64,000 nucleotides of DNA from Flavobacterium hungaricum. Its GTDB lineage: Bacteria > Bacteroidota > Bacteroidia > Flavobacteriales > Flavobacteriaceae. The notes beneath the pieces were generated by a model that was not told where the DNA came from, searched no databases, and was given only the letters and a program-made list of their open reading frames with translations. The stretch is from assembly GCF_015182285.1 (NCBI RefSeq), contig NZ_PRDM01000002.1, positions 62,001 through 126,000 on the forward strand, written 5' to 3'. Of the stretch, positions 35,757 through 44,908 are shown piece by piece (the first letter of the stretch is position 1; every line of letters begins with the position of its first letter). The position numbers were made by a program, and so were the translations under genes.

Positions 35757-36659
35757 CTAAACTCCTTGATAATACAGAGTTTCTTTTTTTATGGTTTTTA
35801 ACTTAAGCGGATAGGTAATGAGGTGCAATATATATACTATTGGTGAAATTAACCATATTGCAAGGAATAAATAAACATTAAATACTTTTAATAACGTTTT
35901 TCGCTTTTTTTGATTTTTATAAATGATATTTGACCACTTATTAAAAATTTTATTGGCGGTTTTGTCAACAGTTACTAAATAAGAACTAATTTTTACGGCA
36001 CCTGCACTGACTAATTTTGGCTGTAAATCGGGCAATTTATTCTGATGAACGGCATCGAGTATGATTTCTCCAAATTGGTCTGACTCTTTTATATCTTTTT
36101 CTGAAACTCCGGGAAGAGGAAAAATACCCAGGTATTTCTTTTTAACTCCCGAAAACATCCATTCTACAATTGTAATTACGCTGATTAAATTTCCTACGCG
36201 GTCTACCAAAGCTATATTTCCGACCAAATTGGCATTGGCTTCTTTCAATAAAGCTTTGATTTTTTCCTGAGCCATGATCCACATATTTCTGGAACCGCTT
36301 ATGGTGATTACAGGAGTATTATTCAGGATTTTTTTGGCATCATTGCTTTTTAGAAATGAATTAATAGGGATCGAAGGCGATAAGTACCAAACCTGATAAT
36401 GAAATAAAATTAAATCAAACGATGTGTTTAAAATCTCTTCTGGAACAGGTTTCAAATCTGTCGGAATCTGTAAAAAAGATTCTGGGAAAGCATCAAAAAA
36501 AGAAGCTTTGTTCCAAGGAAAAGGAAACGGTTTTTCTAGTTGGATTTCGTAAAACGTTAAATTTATATCGTCTGACTGTAGAAAAGGCTTTGCAATGTTT
36601 CTTGCAATCGATTCCAATTGTCCAGATTGTGAATAATAAATTACGAGAACATTTTTCAT
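35757..36659 (-). CDS. darA: Dialkylresorcinol biosynthesis flavoprotein DarA
   Basis: A flavodoxin-like protein of 300 residues, with the FMN-binding start VLVIYYSQSGQLESIA, then FHYQVWYLSPSIP and ISGSRNMWIMA. A membrane segment near the C-terminus (LFLAIWLISPIVYILHLI) should tether it to the membrane. Databases call this family dialkylresorcinol condensing enzyme DarA. I recall the published role as aromatase for the DarB product. It is the first gene after a 149-bp gap that contains a good -7 element. Confidence 0.85.
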   Translation of the reverse strand: MKNVLVIYYSQSGQLESIARNIAKPFLQSDDINLTFYEIQLEKPFPFPWNKASFFDAFPESFLQIPTDLKPVPEEILNTSFDLILFHYQVWYLSPSIPINSFLKSNDAKKILNNTPVITISGSRNMWIMAQEKIKALLKEANANLVGNIALVDRVGNLISVITIVEWMFSGVKKKYLGIFPLPGVSEKDIKESDQFGEIILDAVHQNKLPDLQPKLVSAGAVKISSYLVTVDKTANKIFNKWSNIIYKNQKKRKTLLKVFNVYLFLAIWLISPIVYILHLITYPLKLKTIKKETLYYQGV

Positions 36660-36684
36660 TTAGGATTTTTTGCTTGGTGGTAGG

Positions 36685-36692
36685 CAAAAATA
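36685..36692 (-). promoter_or_regulatory. -7 promoter element upstream of darA (TATTTTTG)
   Basis: It matches TAnnTTTG on the minus strand about 26 bp before the darA ATG. No TTG is present at the usual -33 distance. It would give the dar genes and the downstream operon their own internal promoter. Confidence 0.5.
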
Positions 36693-36808
36693 GGTAAATT
36701 TATTTAAACGAATTTTCTTATTCTTGCCAATAAGGTCTATTTTTGATTTTTTTTATTATTTTATAGGAAAAAAACCCTATGCCTTACAATTTTTTTTAAA
36801 ATAGTCCA

Positions 36809-37690
36809 TTATTTTTTGAACTGATTCCAGAAATCAAAATAGTTAAACCATTGTAACGGGTATCTTTGAAGTATATTTTCGACACTTTTAATATATTCTT
36901 TCAAAAGTGCTTTCTCATCTCTATGTTTTACCTCGGCTTCTCTAGCGTACAAATGATAATGTAAATTTGGCTCTTTCATAACATAAACAAAAACTACCGG
37001 AACTTTTAACCTTGAGGCAATTAAGAAAGGTCCTGCTGGAAAATCGGCTTCTTTTTCAAGAAGTTTTTCAGACAGCGATTTTGTGCCTTCAAAATAACGA
37101 TCTCCTGTAAAACAAACCAATTCATTATTGGCCAAAGCCGCATTAATTTCAAAAATATGAGATAAATCTTCTTTGATGATAATGAACTTTACCGTTGGTT
37201 TTTGTGTAATGGTTTCCAGGTAATTTTTAATTGCAGAATGTTCCAGATCTGTTGTAACCAGATTTATTTGAAAATCAAGGTCTATTTCTCCAAAAAAATG
37301 CTCTGCAATTTCAAAGTTCCCAACATGCGCGCTTATTAAAACACCTCCTTTTTTTTCGGCCAGAAGTTTCTTCAATACTTCTATTCCATCAAACTCATAA
37401 GTAAACTTGTTTCGCATTCCTGCAGAAATCGAAATTTTATCAATAAGAGTCTGCCCAAAAGTGTAATAACTTTTGAAGACCATAACTTTGGATTTGAAAT
37501 AGGAGTATTGCAGTCTTTCTCTAAAATAGTAAGAAATGGCTTTGTTGCTTTTTCTTAAAAACAAAAAGTAATAAGAAGCTACAAAATACAATAAAACGTA
37601 CGCTGCTTTGACACCCGCTTTTTGAATTAAAAAAACGAATATTTTATAACCTAAAACTGTTCCTTTTGATTTGCCGTCCCATTGACTCAT
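36809..37690 (-). CDS. LpxL/HtrB-like lysophospholipid acyltransferase
   Basis: Membrane-associated acyltransferase of 293 residues with the catalytic HxxxxE motif at His122-Glu127 (SAHVGNFEIAE) and FTGDRYFEGTKS, fitting the LpxL/HtrB group. It has an N-terminal hydrophobic region (about 28-45). Such genes are constant members of aryl polyene and flexirubin clusters, where they may acylate the pigment's lipid anchor. It shares 1 bp with the ACP gene upstream, suggesting it uses that ACP as donor. Confidence 0.88.
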   Translation of the reverse strand: MSQWDGKSKGTVLGYKIFVFLIQKAGVKAAYVLLYFVASYYFLFLRKSNKAISYYFRERLQYSYFKSKVMVFKSYYTFGQTLIDKISISAGMRNKFTYEFDGIEVLKKLLAEKKGGVLISAHVGNFEIAEHFFGEIDLDFQINLVTTDLEHSAIKNYLETITQKPTVKFIIIKEDLSHIFEINAALANNELVCFTGDRYFEGTKSLSEKLLEKEADFPAGPFLIASRLKVPVVFVYVMKEPNLHYHLYAREAEVKHRDEKALLKEYIKSVENILQRYPLQWFNYFDFWNQFKK

Positions 37691-37944
37691 TAAACAGCTT
37701 TAGCTTTTAGTTTGGCTTCGATAAGGTCATAGAAATTCTGGAAAGTTGCAATTCCGACAAAATCAGCTTCAACTAGTTTAACACCAAAATTAGACTCGAT
37801 AGAAACGACTAAATCGACATAATCTAAACTGTCTAACCCAAGTGTGTCTTTTAAATTAGCATCTGGTTCAATATCGTCATTATCTACTTCAAATTCATCA
37901 ACCAAAAAAACATTAATCTTTGCTATAATCTCTTCTTTATTCAT
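37690..37944 (-). CDS. Acyl carrier protein (second of two in cluster)
   Basis: 84 residues with the carrier motif LGLDSLDYVDLV, serine in LDS for phosphopantetheine. It overlaps the ketosynthase gene upstream by 8 bp and the acyltransferase gene downstream by 1 bp. It differs clearly from the first ACP (VSIESNFGVKLVEADF against VILDKDYGIKLVDPKE), so the two are not a recent duplication and may serve different chains. Confidence 0.95.
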   Translation of the reverse strand: MNKEEIIAKINVFLVDEFEVDNDDIEPDANLKDTLGLDSLDYVDLVVSIESNFGVKLVEADFVGIATFQNFYDLIEAKLKAKAV

Positions 37945-39172
37945 TGTCTAATTTAAACTTTTTAACCACCAACGCAGAGTTGGTTCCTCCGAACCCGAAA
38001 GAATTGGACAAAAATATGTCAAATTTTTTATTTAACGTAGTTTTAACTAAATTTAATTTCGATGCATCTTCGTCAGGATTTTCCAAATTGATATTTGGAG
38101 CAATAAAATCATGCTGCATCATTAATATAGAGTAGATTATCTCACTTGCGCCTGCCATCCAGCATTCATGCCCTGTCATTGATTTGGTGGAGCTTACGTA
38201 AGGATTTTTCTCACCAAAAACTTCAAAGATCGCTTTGGCTTCGTTAGCATCTCCAACAGGAGTTGATGTTGCATGGGCATTTATGTATTCGATATCGGTC
38301 GCTTTTAACTGCGCATCGTCTAGTGCACGCTTCATGGCTGTAGCTGGTCCTTCGACATTTGGAGTCGAAATGTGTCCGCCGTTTGACGAAAATCCGTACC
38401 CGCCGATTTCTGCAATAATGTTGGCTCCTCTGGCAATTGCAGATTCGTAACTTTCGAGAATTAAGGTTGCACCTCCACCACTCGGAATCAATCCGTCGCG
38501 ATTAGCATCAAAAGGTCTTGAAGCTTTTTCGGGATCGCTTTCGCGGTTAGAAAAAACGCCTAAACCATCAAAACTGCTCATGGCATATTTGTTGATTTCC
38601 TGAGCACCTCCGCAAATTACAATGTCTTGAAAACCGCTTTTGATTAAAAAATAGGCCAGACCAATAGAATGCGAACCGCTGGCACATGCAGCACTTACAG
38701 TAAGATTTATGCCTCGAAGTTTGAAAATCGTCGAAAGGTTCATCGTTACAGTCGAATTCATCGATTTAAAAATAGCGCCTGAACCAATAAGGGCAGTGTC
38801 TTTTTTTTCTCGAACAATATCTGTTGCCTCAATGACTGCTCTAGAAACGCTGTCATTTCCGTACATAATTCCAACCTCGCGTTCATCAAAAAAAGCATCA
38901 TCAATATTGGCATTTTTTAATGCTTCAATCGTAGCCATATAAGCATATTCGGTTTCTTCACCGATGCTCATGCGCTGTCTGCGTGTCAAAAGATTTTTCA
39001 AATCTGCTTTAGGAACTATTCCAGTTAAAGCAGATTGAAAGCCAAAATCTTTTCTTTCAGAATCAAACTGAATACCAGATTTTCCATTGTATAGGGATTC
39101 CTTTACTTCATCTAAAGAAGTTCCGATACAAGAATAAATTCCCATTCCAGTAATTACAACTCTTCTATTCAT
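37937..39172 (-). CDS. Beta-ketoacyl-ACP synthase (FabF-like, active)
   Basis: A complete FabF-like enzyme of 411 residues. Triad: Cys163 in VSAACASGSHS, His300 in NAHATSTP and His335 in MTGHECWMAG. The C-terminal SNSFGFGGTNSALVV is standard. It probably starts or extends the aryl polyene chain using the overlapping ACP. A 182-bp spacer without a recognisable TAnnTTTG element separates it from fabG. Confidence 0.93.
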   Translation of the reverse strand: MNRRVVITGMGIYSCIGTSLDEVKESLYNGKSGIQFDSERKDFGFQSALTGIVPKADLKNLLTRRQRMSIGEETEYAYMATIEALKNANIDDAFFDEREVGIMYGNDSVSRAVIEATDIVREKKDTALIGSGAIFKSMNSTVTMNLSTIFKLRGINLTVSAACASGSHSIGLAYFLIKSGFQDIVICGGAQEINKYAMSSFDGLGVFSNRESDPEKASRPFDANRDGLIPSGGGATLILESYESAIARGANIIAEIGGYGFSSNGGHISTPNVEGPATAMKRALDDAQLKATDIEYINAHATSTPVGDANEAKAIFEVFGEKNPYVSSTKSMTGHECWMAGASEIIYSILMMQHDFIAPNINLENPDEDASKLNLVKTTLNKKFDIFLSNSFGFGGTNSALVVKKFKLDNE

Positions 39173-39354
39173 CGTCTTTCTAAGTAATTTTTTATCCTAT
39201 TGTGTAATTTTTTAATACACAGACCTTTATTCTATTTATTCAATCGGTTACCGAGATACTTGAAGCTATATATTGGGATCTATGCGGGAGCAATGTATTT
39301 CTTTTTTTTGATCTTTCGCACATAAAAAAATAGTTTTCTATGCACGCCTATAAA

Positions 39355-40086
39355 TTAAGAATATATTCCTCCGTTGATGTTAATAATTTCTCCTGTTATA
39401 TAGCTTGCTTTTTTAGAAATCAAAAAGCTTACCAAATCTGCAACTTCTTCGGCTTCTCCAAAACGATTTACTGGAATCATTCTTAAAAGTTCTTTTTCGT
39501 CCAAATCGCTGGTCATATCTGTTCTGATAAAACCTGGTGCAACAGCATTTACAGTAATGTTTCTTTTTGCAACTTCTTGTGCCAAAGCTTTTGTAGCCGC
39601 AACGATGGCTCCTTTTGCAGCAGAATAATTGGTTTGTCCTGCTGTTCCTTTTACACCAGAAACCGAAACGATGTTTACAATACGGCCGTATTTGTTGCGA
39701 AGCATTTTTTGAATAAAAAACTGTGTAACATTAAAGAAACCGTTTGTGCTGGTATTCATAACACTGCTCCAGTCTTGTGGTGTCATCCACATAAAAAGAC
39801 CATCTTTGGTTATTCCTGCATTGTTTACAATTGCTTCAACTATGGCGTCAGGATTTGCTTCCTGCCATTTGGTTAATACATCTTGTACGTTTTGAAAATC
39901 AGCAACATCAAAACCTAGAATTTCTCCTGTTGCGCCTAATTTTTGTATTTCTTGTAATGTTTCTTCAGCGGCCGTTTTATTCGAATGGTAATTTATTAGA
40001 ATATGATAATTAGCTTCTACTGCCAATTTTTTACAAATAGCACTTCCAATTCCTCTTGAACCGCCTGTTACTAATACACATTTCAT
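39355..40086 (-). CDS. 3-oxoacyl-ACP reductase (FabG-like SDR)
   Basis: NADPH-dependent reductase of the SDR family: cofactor motif TGGSRGIG, NNAGI, catalytic Ser141/Ser143 region (NIVSVSGVKG), Tyr154 and Lys158 (YSAAK). The 243 residues fit FabG. It should reduce the beta-ketoacyl intermediates of the polyene chain between condensation and dehydration. It is probably a cluster-dedicated copy, since it lies within the operon, 36 bp from the WG-repeat gene. Confidence 0.92.
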   Translation of the reverse strand: MKCVLVTGGSRGIGSAICKKLAVEANYHILINYHSNKTAAEETLQEIQKLGATGEILGFDVADFQNVQDVLTKWQEANPDAIVEAIVNNAGITKDGLFMWMTPQDWSSVMNTSTNGFFNVTQFFIQKMLRNKYGRIVNIVSVSGVKGTAGQTNYSAAKGAIVAATKALAQEVAKRNITVNAVAPGFIRTDMTSDLDEKELLRMIPVNRFGEAEEVADLVSFLISKKASYITGEIININGGIYS

Positions 40087-40122
40087 TATATAGGTAAATT
40101 TTATTTTTTGTTGGAAATATTA

Positions 40123-41337
40123 TTATTTCTTTTTCTTGCTTACTGGTTTCGTCTGCTTTGTTTCCTGTTTTGGTTTTTCTGCAGGAGTTTCTGCTGACTG
40201 TGTTTTTTCTGATGTTTTAGAATTAGAAAAAAGTTCGGCATTTTCAAACCATTGGTTACTTAAGACAGTTCCGTCTGGTTTAAGAAATCCCCATTTCCCT
40301 TCATTTTTAACTCTGGCAAGACCATTAATAAAACCCTTGTCCTGCTGCGTAAACAACGAAACGATAAAACCGTTGGATGTAATATTGTACTGTGTCGGAA
40401 TAATTATTTTTCCAGACTCATTAATAAACCCCCAATTGTTTTCTTTTACGGGAGCCAAACCATTTGAACTAAAAACTTCTGCATCATTATAAGTAGGTTC
40501 GATTACAAAATCTCCCTTTAAGTTGATATATCCCCATTTTTTTCCAACCAAGACCGGAGCCAAATTTTTAGAAAAGGCTTTTCCTTTATCATATAATGGA
40601 AGAATAACCCAGTTTCCTTTTAGGTCAATATAACCTATTTTTCCATTTTTTCTAGCATAGGTCAAATCTTGGGTTTCAAAATCGTATATCTTTTCGGCAC
40701 CATCAATAGGAATAAATTTCCCGCCACTTACAAGGCCAAAAGTTTTATCTTTTCTGGCCCAGGCAGTGTTTTTAAAATAATTACCGATTTCAGAATACGC
40801 AGGTTCTATTAATTCTTTTCCAGCAGTATTAATAATTCCCCAGTTTTTATTGAGTTCAACTCTTGCAAAACCATTTTCAAAAGGTTTGATCATATTGTAT
40901 TTTGGCTCTAACACAACAGCCATTTTAGAATTGATCAACCCGATTTTGTCTCCTTGTTTTATAAAAGCAACGCCATCATTAAAATCAAATAATTTTTCTG
41001 AAGCCGGTGCTTTTAAGATTTCTCCTTTTGTATTAATATAAACCCACTCTTTATCTTTTTGAACGATGGCAATACCGCTGTTAAAATCTTTTGCATTAGC
41101 AAAGTCTGCCGGAATTACCCACGCACCTTTTGTATCTATGTACCCCCATTTTCCGCCGTTTTCGACAGCGGCCAAACCTTCAGAAAAACTTTTTGCCGAT
41201 TTGTACTGAGGTTCAATTTTAAAAGAACCGTCTTTGGTAATATAACCGATTTTTGAATTCTTTTTGACTAATGCTAATTCTTGACTATTAACAAATTGAA
41301 TACCTGCCAGCAATAAAAAAATAAGTGTTTTTTTCAT
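40123..41337 (-). CDS. WG-repeat protein, exported
   Basis: Signal peptide (KKTLIFLLLAGIQFVNSQ), then about eight WG repeats of 30-45 residues of the form KxGYIDxxGxWVIxPxYxxAxxFSxGLAxV, for example KWGYIDTKGAWVIPADF and KWGYINLKGDFVIEPTY, and a Lys/Thr-rich tail. WG repeats form beta hairpins of unknown purpose. I start it at the ATG at 41337 because the signal peptide begins there (an in-frame ATG also lies at 41352). It sits between the ammonia-lyase and fabG, 25-40 bp from each, which is unexpected for a non-enzyme. Confidence 0.85.
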   Translation of the reverse strand: MKKTLIFLLLAGIQFVNSQELALVKKNSKIGYITKDGSFKIEPQYKSAKSFSEGLAAVENGGKWGYIDTKGAWVIPADFANAKDFNSGIAIVQKDKEWVYINTKGEILKAPASEKLFDFNDGVAFIKQGDKIGLINSKMAVVLEPKYNMIKPFENGFARVELNKNWGIINTAGKELIEPAYSEIGNYFKNTAWARKDKTFGLVSGGKFIPIDGAEKIYDFETQDLTYARKNGKIGYIDLKGNWVILPLYDKGKAFSKNLAPVLVGKKWGYINLKGDFVIEPTYNDAEVFSSNGLAPVKENNWGFINESGKIIIPTQYNITSNGFIVSLFTQQDKGFINGLARVKNEGKWGFLKPDGTVLSNQWFENAELFSNSKTSEKTQSAETPAEKPKQETKQTKPVSKKKK

Positions 41338-41377
41338 GATTTTAAAATTCAATATTAATACTAAAAAAAAGTTGATC

Positions 41378-42898
41378 TTAACTATTGATCAAATAATCTT
41401 TTACTTTTTGAACAAACGGATACATTACCTGATCTTCTTTGAATGTTGGAATTATGTTACGAACATCATCATACCATTTTTTGGTAACAGATGAAATTTT
41501 TCCTTTTTGATCTAAATAATCAATTGCTTGTACGATTGTAATCAATTCGATTGCTAAAACTTCAAAAGAGTTTTCGATTACTTTTGATGTAATTACTGCC
41601 GAGTTGGTTCCCATACTTACAATGTCTTGATTGTCATTGTTGTTCGGAATACTGTGAACGTACATTGGGTTTGATAGCATTTGGCTTTCTGCCGTTGTTG
41701 AAGTCGCTACGAATTGAACTCCCTGCATTCCGAAATTGAATCCTAATGTTCCTAGGTTTACAAATGGAGGCAGAAGCTCGTTGATTTTTGAATTCAATAA
41801 ATAATTCAACTGACGTTCTGCAAGCATCGTTAATTTGGTAATAACGATTTTCAATTTATCCATTTCCAAAGAAATATAATCTCCGTGGAAATTTCCTCCG
41901 TGATAAACGTGTTGATTTTTTACATCGATAATAGGATTGTCGTTTGCAGAATTAAATTCATCTTCTAATATAGAAGCAACATTATTTATAGTTTCTAAAA
42001 CAGGTCCTAAAATTTGAGGCACACATCTTAAAGAATAATACTCTTGAACTTTTTCTTTGAAAATTTCTTCTGTATTTTCTCCAGAGTATAAATGGTCTTC
42101 TCTTTTACGGATTAGAGTACTGTCAGAAAGATTTTTTCTCATTCTTTCAGCTACTTCCTGCTGTCCTTTGTGACGTTTAGTCTGGTTTAACTCTTCAGAG
42201 AAATGATCGTCATATGCCTGAACCAATTCGTTGATAGCACAAGAAGCTTTTAATGACCAATCTAATAATTTGTTAGCATAGTGAACGTTTACAACACCAA
42301 TTCCTGTCATTACAGAAGTTCCGTTGATTAAAGCCAGACCTTCTCTGATTTCTACTTGAATAGGTTTTAATCCTTCAATTTCGAAAACTTCAGCAGTTGG
42401 TCTTCTATCTCCTTTATAAAAAACTTCGCCTTCGCCAATTAAAACTAAAGCAAGATGTGATAGCTGTACTAAGTCACCACTCGCACCTACACCACCGTGT
42501 TCAAAAATTAATGGCGTAATATCTCTATTAATTAATTCTGCCATTAAGTGAATTACAGAAGGATGAACACCAGAATTTCCTAAAGAAAGTGTGTTCAAAC
42601 GAGCCAGGATAGCTGCTTTTGCACATTCAGCATTTAGAGGTTTTCCTGTTCCAGAAGAGTGGCTTCTAATAAGGTTGTACTGAAGTTGAATCTGATCTGA
42701 TTCTTTAATTCTGTATTGAGCCATTGGCCCAAAACCTGTATTTACACCGTAAATAACCTTATTTCCTGAAAATTCTTTCAAGAAATTAAAACTGTCATTA
42801 ACGCGATTTAGAACCACGTCACTTACCGCAACTTTGTTTTTTCCAAAGATAATAGCTTCAAATTCAGCTAAACTTAAATATTCATTAATTGTATTCAT
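41378..42898 (-). CDS. Aromatic amino acid ammonia-lyase (probably tyrosine)
   Basis: The enzyme removes ammonia from an aromatic amino acid by way of an MIO cofactor formed from Ala139-Ser140-Gly141 (GGVGASGDLVQL). Catalytic Tyr50 (VIYGVNTGFG) is present. The substrate-selecting pair is Ser79-His80 (IRSHSSG), also typical of histidase, so this position alone does not fix the substrate. The overall sequence and length (506) closely match my memory of F. johnsoniae tyrosine ammonia-lyase. In this cluster the expected product is 4-coumarate, the aryl starter. First gene of the minus operon. Confidence 0.88.
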   Translation of the reverse strand: MNTINEYLSLAEFEAIIFGKNKVAVSDVVLNRVNDSFNFLKEFSGNKVIYGVNTGFGPMAQYRIKESDQIQLQYNLIRSHSSGTGKPLNAECAKAAILARLNTLSLGNSGVHPSVIHLMAELINRDITPLIFEHGGVGASGDLVQLSHLALVLIGEGEVFYKGDRRPTAEVFEIEGLKPIQVEIREGLALINGTSVMTGIGVVNVHYANKLLDWSLKASCAINELVQAYDDHFSEELNQTKRHKGQQEVAERMRKNLSDSTLIRKREDHLYSGENTEEIFKEKVQEYYSLRCVPQILGPVLETINNVASILEDEFNSANDNPIIDVKNQHVYHGGNFHGDYISLEMDKLKIVITKLTMLAERQLNYLLNSKINELLPPFVNLGTLGFNFGMQGVQFVATSTTAESQMLSNPMYVHSIPNNNDNQDIVSMGTNSAVITSKVIENSFEVLAIELITIVQAIDYLDQKGKISSVTKKWYDDVRNIIPTFKEDQVMYPFVQKVKDYLINS

Positions 42899-42965
42899 TA
42901 AATCGTTTTTGATTGTGCTAATTTAATTTTATTTATCAAAATAAATGTAGTTTATTTGACGATGG

Positions 42966-42973
42966 CAAATGTA
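42966..42973 (-). promoter_or_regulatory. -7 promoter element of the main pigment operon (TACATTTG)
   Basis: It matches TAnnTTTG on the minus strand in the 101-bp divergent gap, giving a leader of about 62 bases before the ammonia-lyase ATG. The usual -33 TTG is missing, which may mean activation is needed. Confidence 0.45.
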
Positions 42974-42999
42974 GGCTAATTAATGATAATATTTCTAAT

Positions 43000-44250
43000 A
43001 TGACAAAGGAGTTTGTTGATGTTTTAGTTATTGGTGCAGGACCATCCGGATGTGTCTCAGCATCATATCTTTACAAAAATAATGTTAAGGTAAAAGTAGT
43101 CGAGAAAACAAAATTTCCTCGACTTGTAGTAGGCGAAAGTCTAATTCCGAGAGTAATGGATCATTTCGCTGAGGCTGAACTTTTTGAAAGTCTCGATGCA
43201 ATGAATTTCGAAAAGAAGCTCGGAGCACGTTTTATTCGAGGCGAAGAAATCTGTGTTTTTGATTTCAGTAAGAAATTTGGAGAAGGATGGGATTGGACCT
43301 GGCAGGTTCCAAGAGCTGATTTTGACAACACAATGGCACAAGAAGTTGTTCGAAAAGGAATTGATTTAGAATTTGAATCTGAAGTTCTGGAAGTTTCTTT
43401 TGAAGGCAAAAATTCTAAGACCATTGTAAAGGACAAAGATGGTAATTTAAAAGAGATTCATGCTAAATTTATTATTGACTCAAGCGGCTACGGTCGTGTG
43501 CTGCCAAGACTTTTAGATTTGGACACGCCTTCTAAATTAGATCCGCATTCTTCTATTTTCACGCATGTTAAAGACATTAACAGACCAGAAGGTGAAGAAG
43601 GAACACTAATTTCTTTTGATATTCTGGAAACAGAAGTTTGGTTATGGGTAATTCCGTTCTCTAACGGAAATACAAGTTTAGGAGTAGTAGGTCCGACAGA
43701 TTTTATTAATTCGCTTTCTGCTAATAAAGACAATGCAGAGGCTTTAAAAAATGCTATTCAGAAATCAGACTACTATATTAAAAGATTTGCTGGAACAGAA
43801 TTTTTGTTTGAACCGGTAAAATTAGAGAATTATTCTAGAGCAGTTAAAAGAATGTACGGAGATGGTTTTGCGCTGACAGGAAACAGTTCAGAATTTTTAG
43901 ATCCTGTTTTTTCTTCTGGAGTAGCTTTTGCAACTGAATCTGGAATGCTTGCAGCTAAATTGTATCTAAAAGAATCGCAAGGAATTGCTGTAGACTGGGA
44001 AACAGAATTTAGCGGTTACATGAAGCGAGGAATTGCTGTTTTTACCACTTACGTGAAAGAATGGTACACAGGAAACTTACAGACGTTATTTTTCCACCAG
44101 CCTGAAAACCCAGATGTAAAAGAGAAAATTTGTGCAGTTCTGGCAGGTTATGTTTGGAATGAAGAAAATCCATTCGTTAAAAAACATGACAATGTAGTTA
44201 AGAATATGGCATATGTTATTGATATGGAAAAAGAAAAAGAAAATAAATAA
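43000..44250 (+). CDS. Flavin-dependent halogenase-like monooxygenase (pigment tailoring)
   Basis: A FAD-binding protein with VIGAGPSGCVSAS at the N-terminus. Halogenase hallmarks are present: GESLIP, K73 in KKLGARF (the KxGxxF position that holds the catalytic lysine in tryptophan halogenases) and WLWVIP at 213-218 (WxWxIP). It could halogenate or hydroxylate the aryl head. It is the only + strand gene of the pigment locus, divergent from the ammonia-lyase across a 101-bp gap, and ends at a terminator. Hydroxylation and halogenation cannot be told apart here. Confidence 0.82.
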   Translation: MTKEFVDVLVIGAGPSGCVSASYLYKNNVKVKVVEKTKFPRLVVGESLIPRVMDHFAEAELFESLDAMNFEKKLGARFIRGEEICVFDFSKKFGEGWDWTWQVPRADFDNTMAQEVVRKGIDLEFESEVLEVSFEGKNSKTIVKDKDGNLKEIHAKFIIDSSGYGRVLPRLLDLDTPSKLDPHSSIFTHVKDINRPEGEEGTLISFDILETEVWLWVIPFSNGNTSLGVVGPTDFINSLSANKDNAEALKNAIQKSDYYIKRFAGTEFLFEPVKLENYSRAVKRMYGDGFALTGNSSEFLDPVFSSGVAFATESGMLAAKLYLKESQGIAVDWETEFSGYMKRGIAVFTTYVKEWYTGNLQTLFFHQPENPDVKEKICAVLAGYVWNEENPFVKKHDNVVKNMAYVIDMEKEKENK

Positions 44251-44257
44251 AAAAAAG

Positions 44258-44284
44258 AAACCCTAGCATTTGCTAGGGTTTTTT
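44258..44284 (+). terminator. Terminator after the halogenase-like gene
   Basis: An 11-bp stem AAACCCTAGCA / TGCTAGGGTTT with a two-base loop is followed by T residues to 44284. The A-rich left side makes it bidirectional, suited to convergent genes. Confidence 0.9.
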
Positions 44285-44302
44285 GATTTTAAAAACTATA
44301 TC

Positions 44303-44908
44303 TTATTTATAAGCTTTTTTCAAAAGAAGTTTTGCAAAAGATTTACCAGTTTTTGCATAGCCTTCACCAATTCTAGATTCGTTGCTAAATTGGCTTCCGT
44401 ATTGATCACCAGGAGCTTCTTCGCTTGAAATTTCTAATAAGACATGTGATTTATTAGCCGTTTCAACAAATTTTAAATTTGTAGTAACTTTTGCAGCTTG
44501 TTTCATCATTGCGATATCCCAGCCTGGATAAATCCAAACTGTTTGTACAATCAAAGTATAAGGAGTTGTAAGACCTTCTTGAAAACTAACGTCTTTCTTT
44601 TCTTTATTTAAAACAACATTTACTAGTTCTAAGAATTTAGGATTCCAGATCGATTCTTTAGCAGTGCTCCATTTTTTGCTCCAGATTGTTCCATTTCCTT
44701 TTGATTTTTCGTTTAACTCTGCAGTTCTTTCTTCAACATACTGCGCTTCTGTTTTTTTGTCTTTCATCATAGTAAAACCGCTGTAGTCAAATTCTACATT
44801 GATTTCTTTTTGATCTTTTAAGAAAGCAAAATCCCCAGATTTAATTTCAATGTCCTGTGCAAAAGCAGCGCCAGAAACAAATAATAATGTAAGTACTAAT
44901 TTTTTCAT
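44303..44908 (-). CDS. Secreted protein of unknown function
   Basis: I do not recognise the family. I start at the ATG at 44908 because it begins a good signal peptide (KKLVLTLLFVSGAAFAQ). The 201 residues hold strands and charged helices (EAQYVEERTAELNEKSKG) and a C-terminal region with EEAPGDQYGSQFSN that looks like a lipid-binding or DUF4410-like fold. It is convergent to the halogenase-like gene and is not clearly part of the pigment cluster. A 346-bp region without a gene follows upstream. Confidence 0.7.
   Translation of the reverse strand: MKKLVLTLLFVSGAAFAQDIEIKSGDFAFLKDQKEINVEFDYSGFTMMKDKKTEAQYVEERTAELNEKSKGNGTIWSKKWSTAKESIWNPKFLELVNVVLNKEKKDVSFQEGLTTPYTLIVQTVWIYPGWDIAMMKQAAKVTTNLKFVETANKSHVLLEISSEEAPGDQYGSQFSNESRIGEGYAKTGKSFAKLLLKKAYK

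Noticed and set aside
39173..39354. Hidden gene or promoter in the 182-bp gap before fabG
   Set aside because: No TAnnTTTG element and no coding frame; only a short TGTGTA / TACACA dyad at about 39210, too weak to call.
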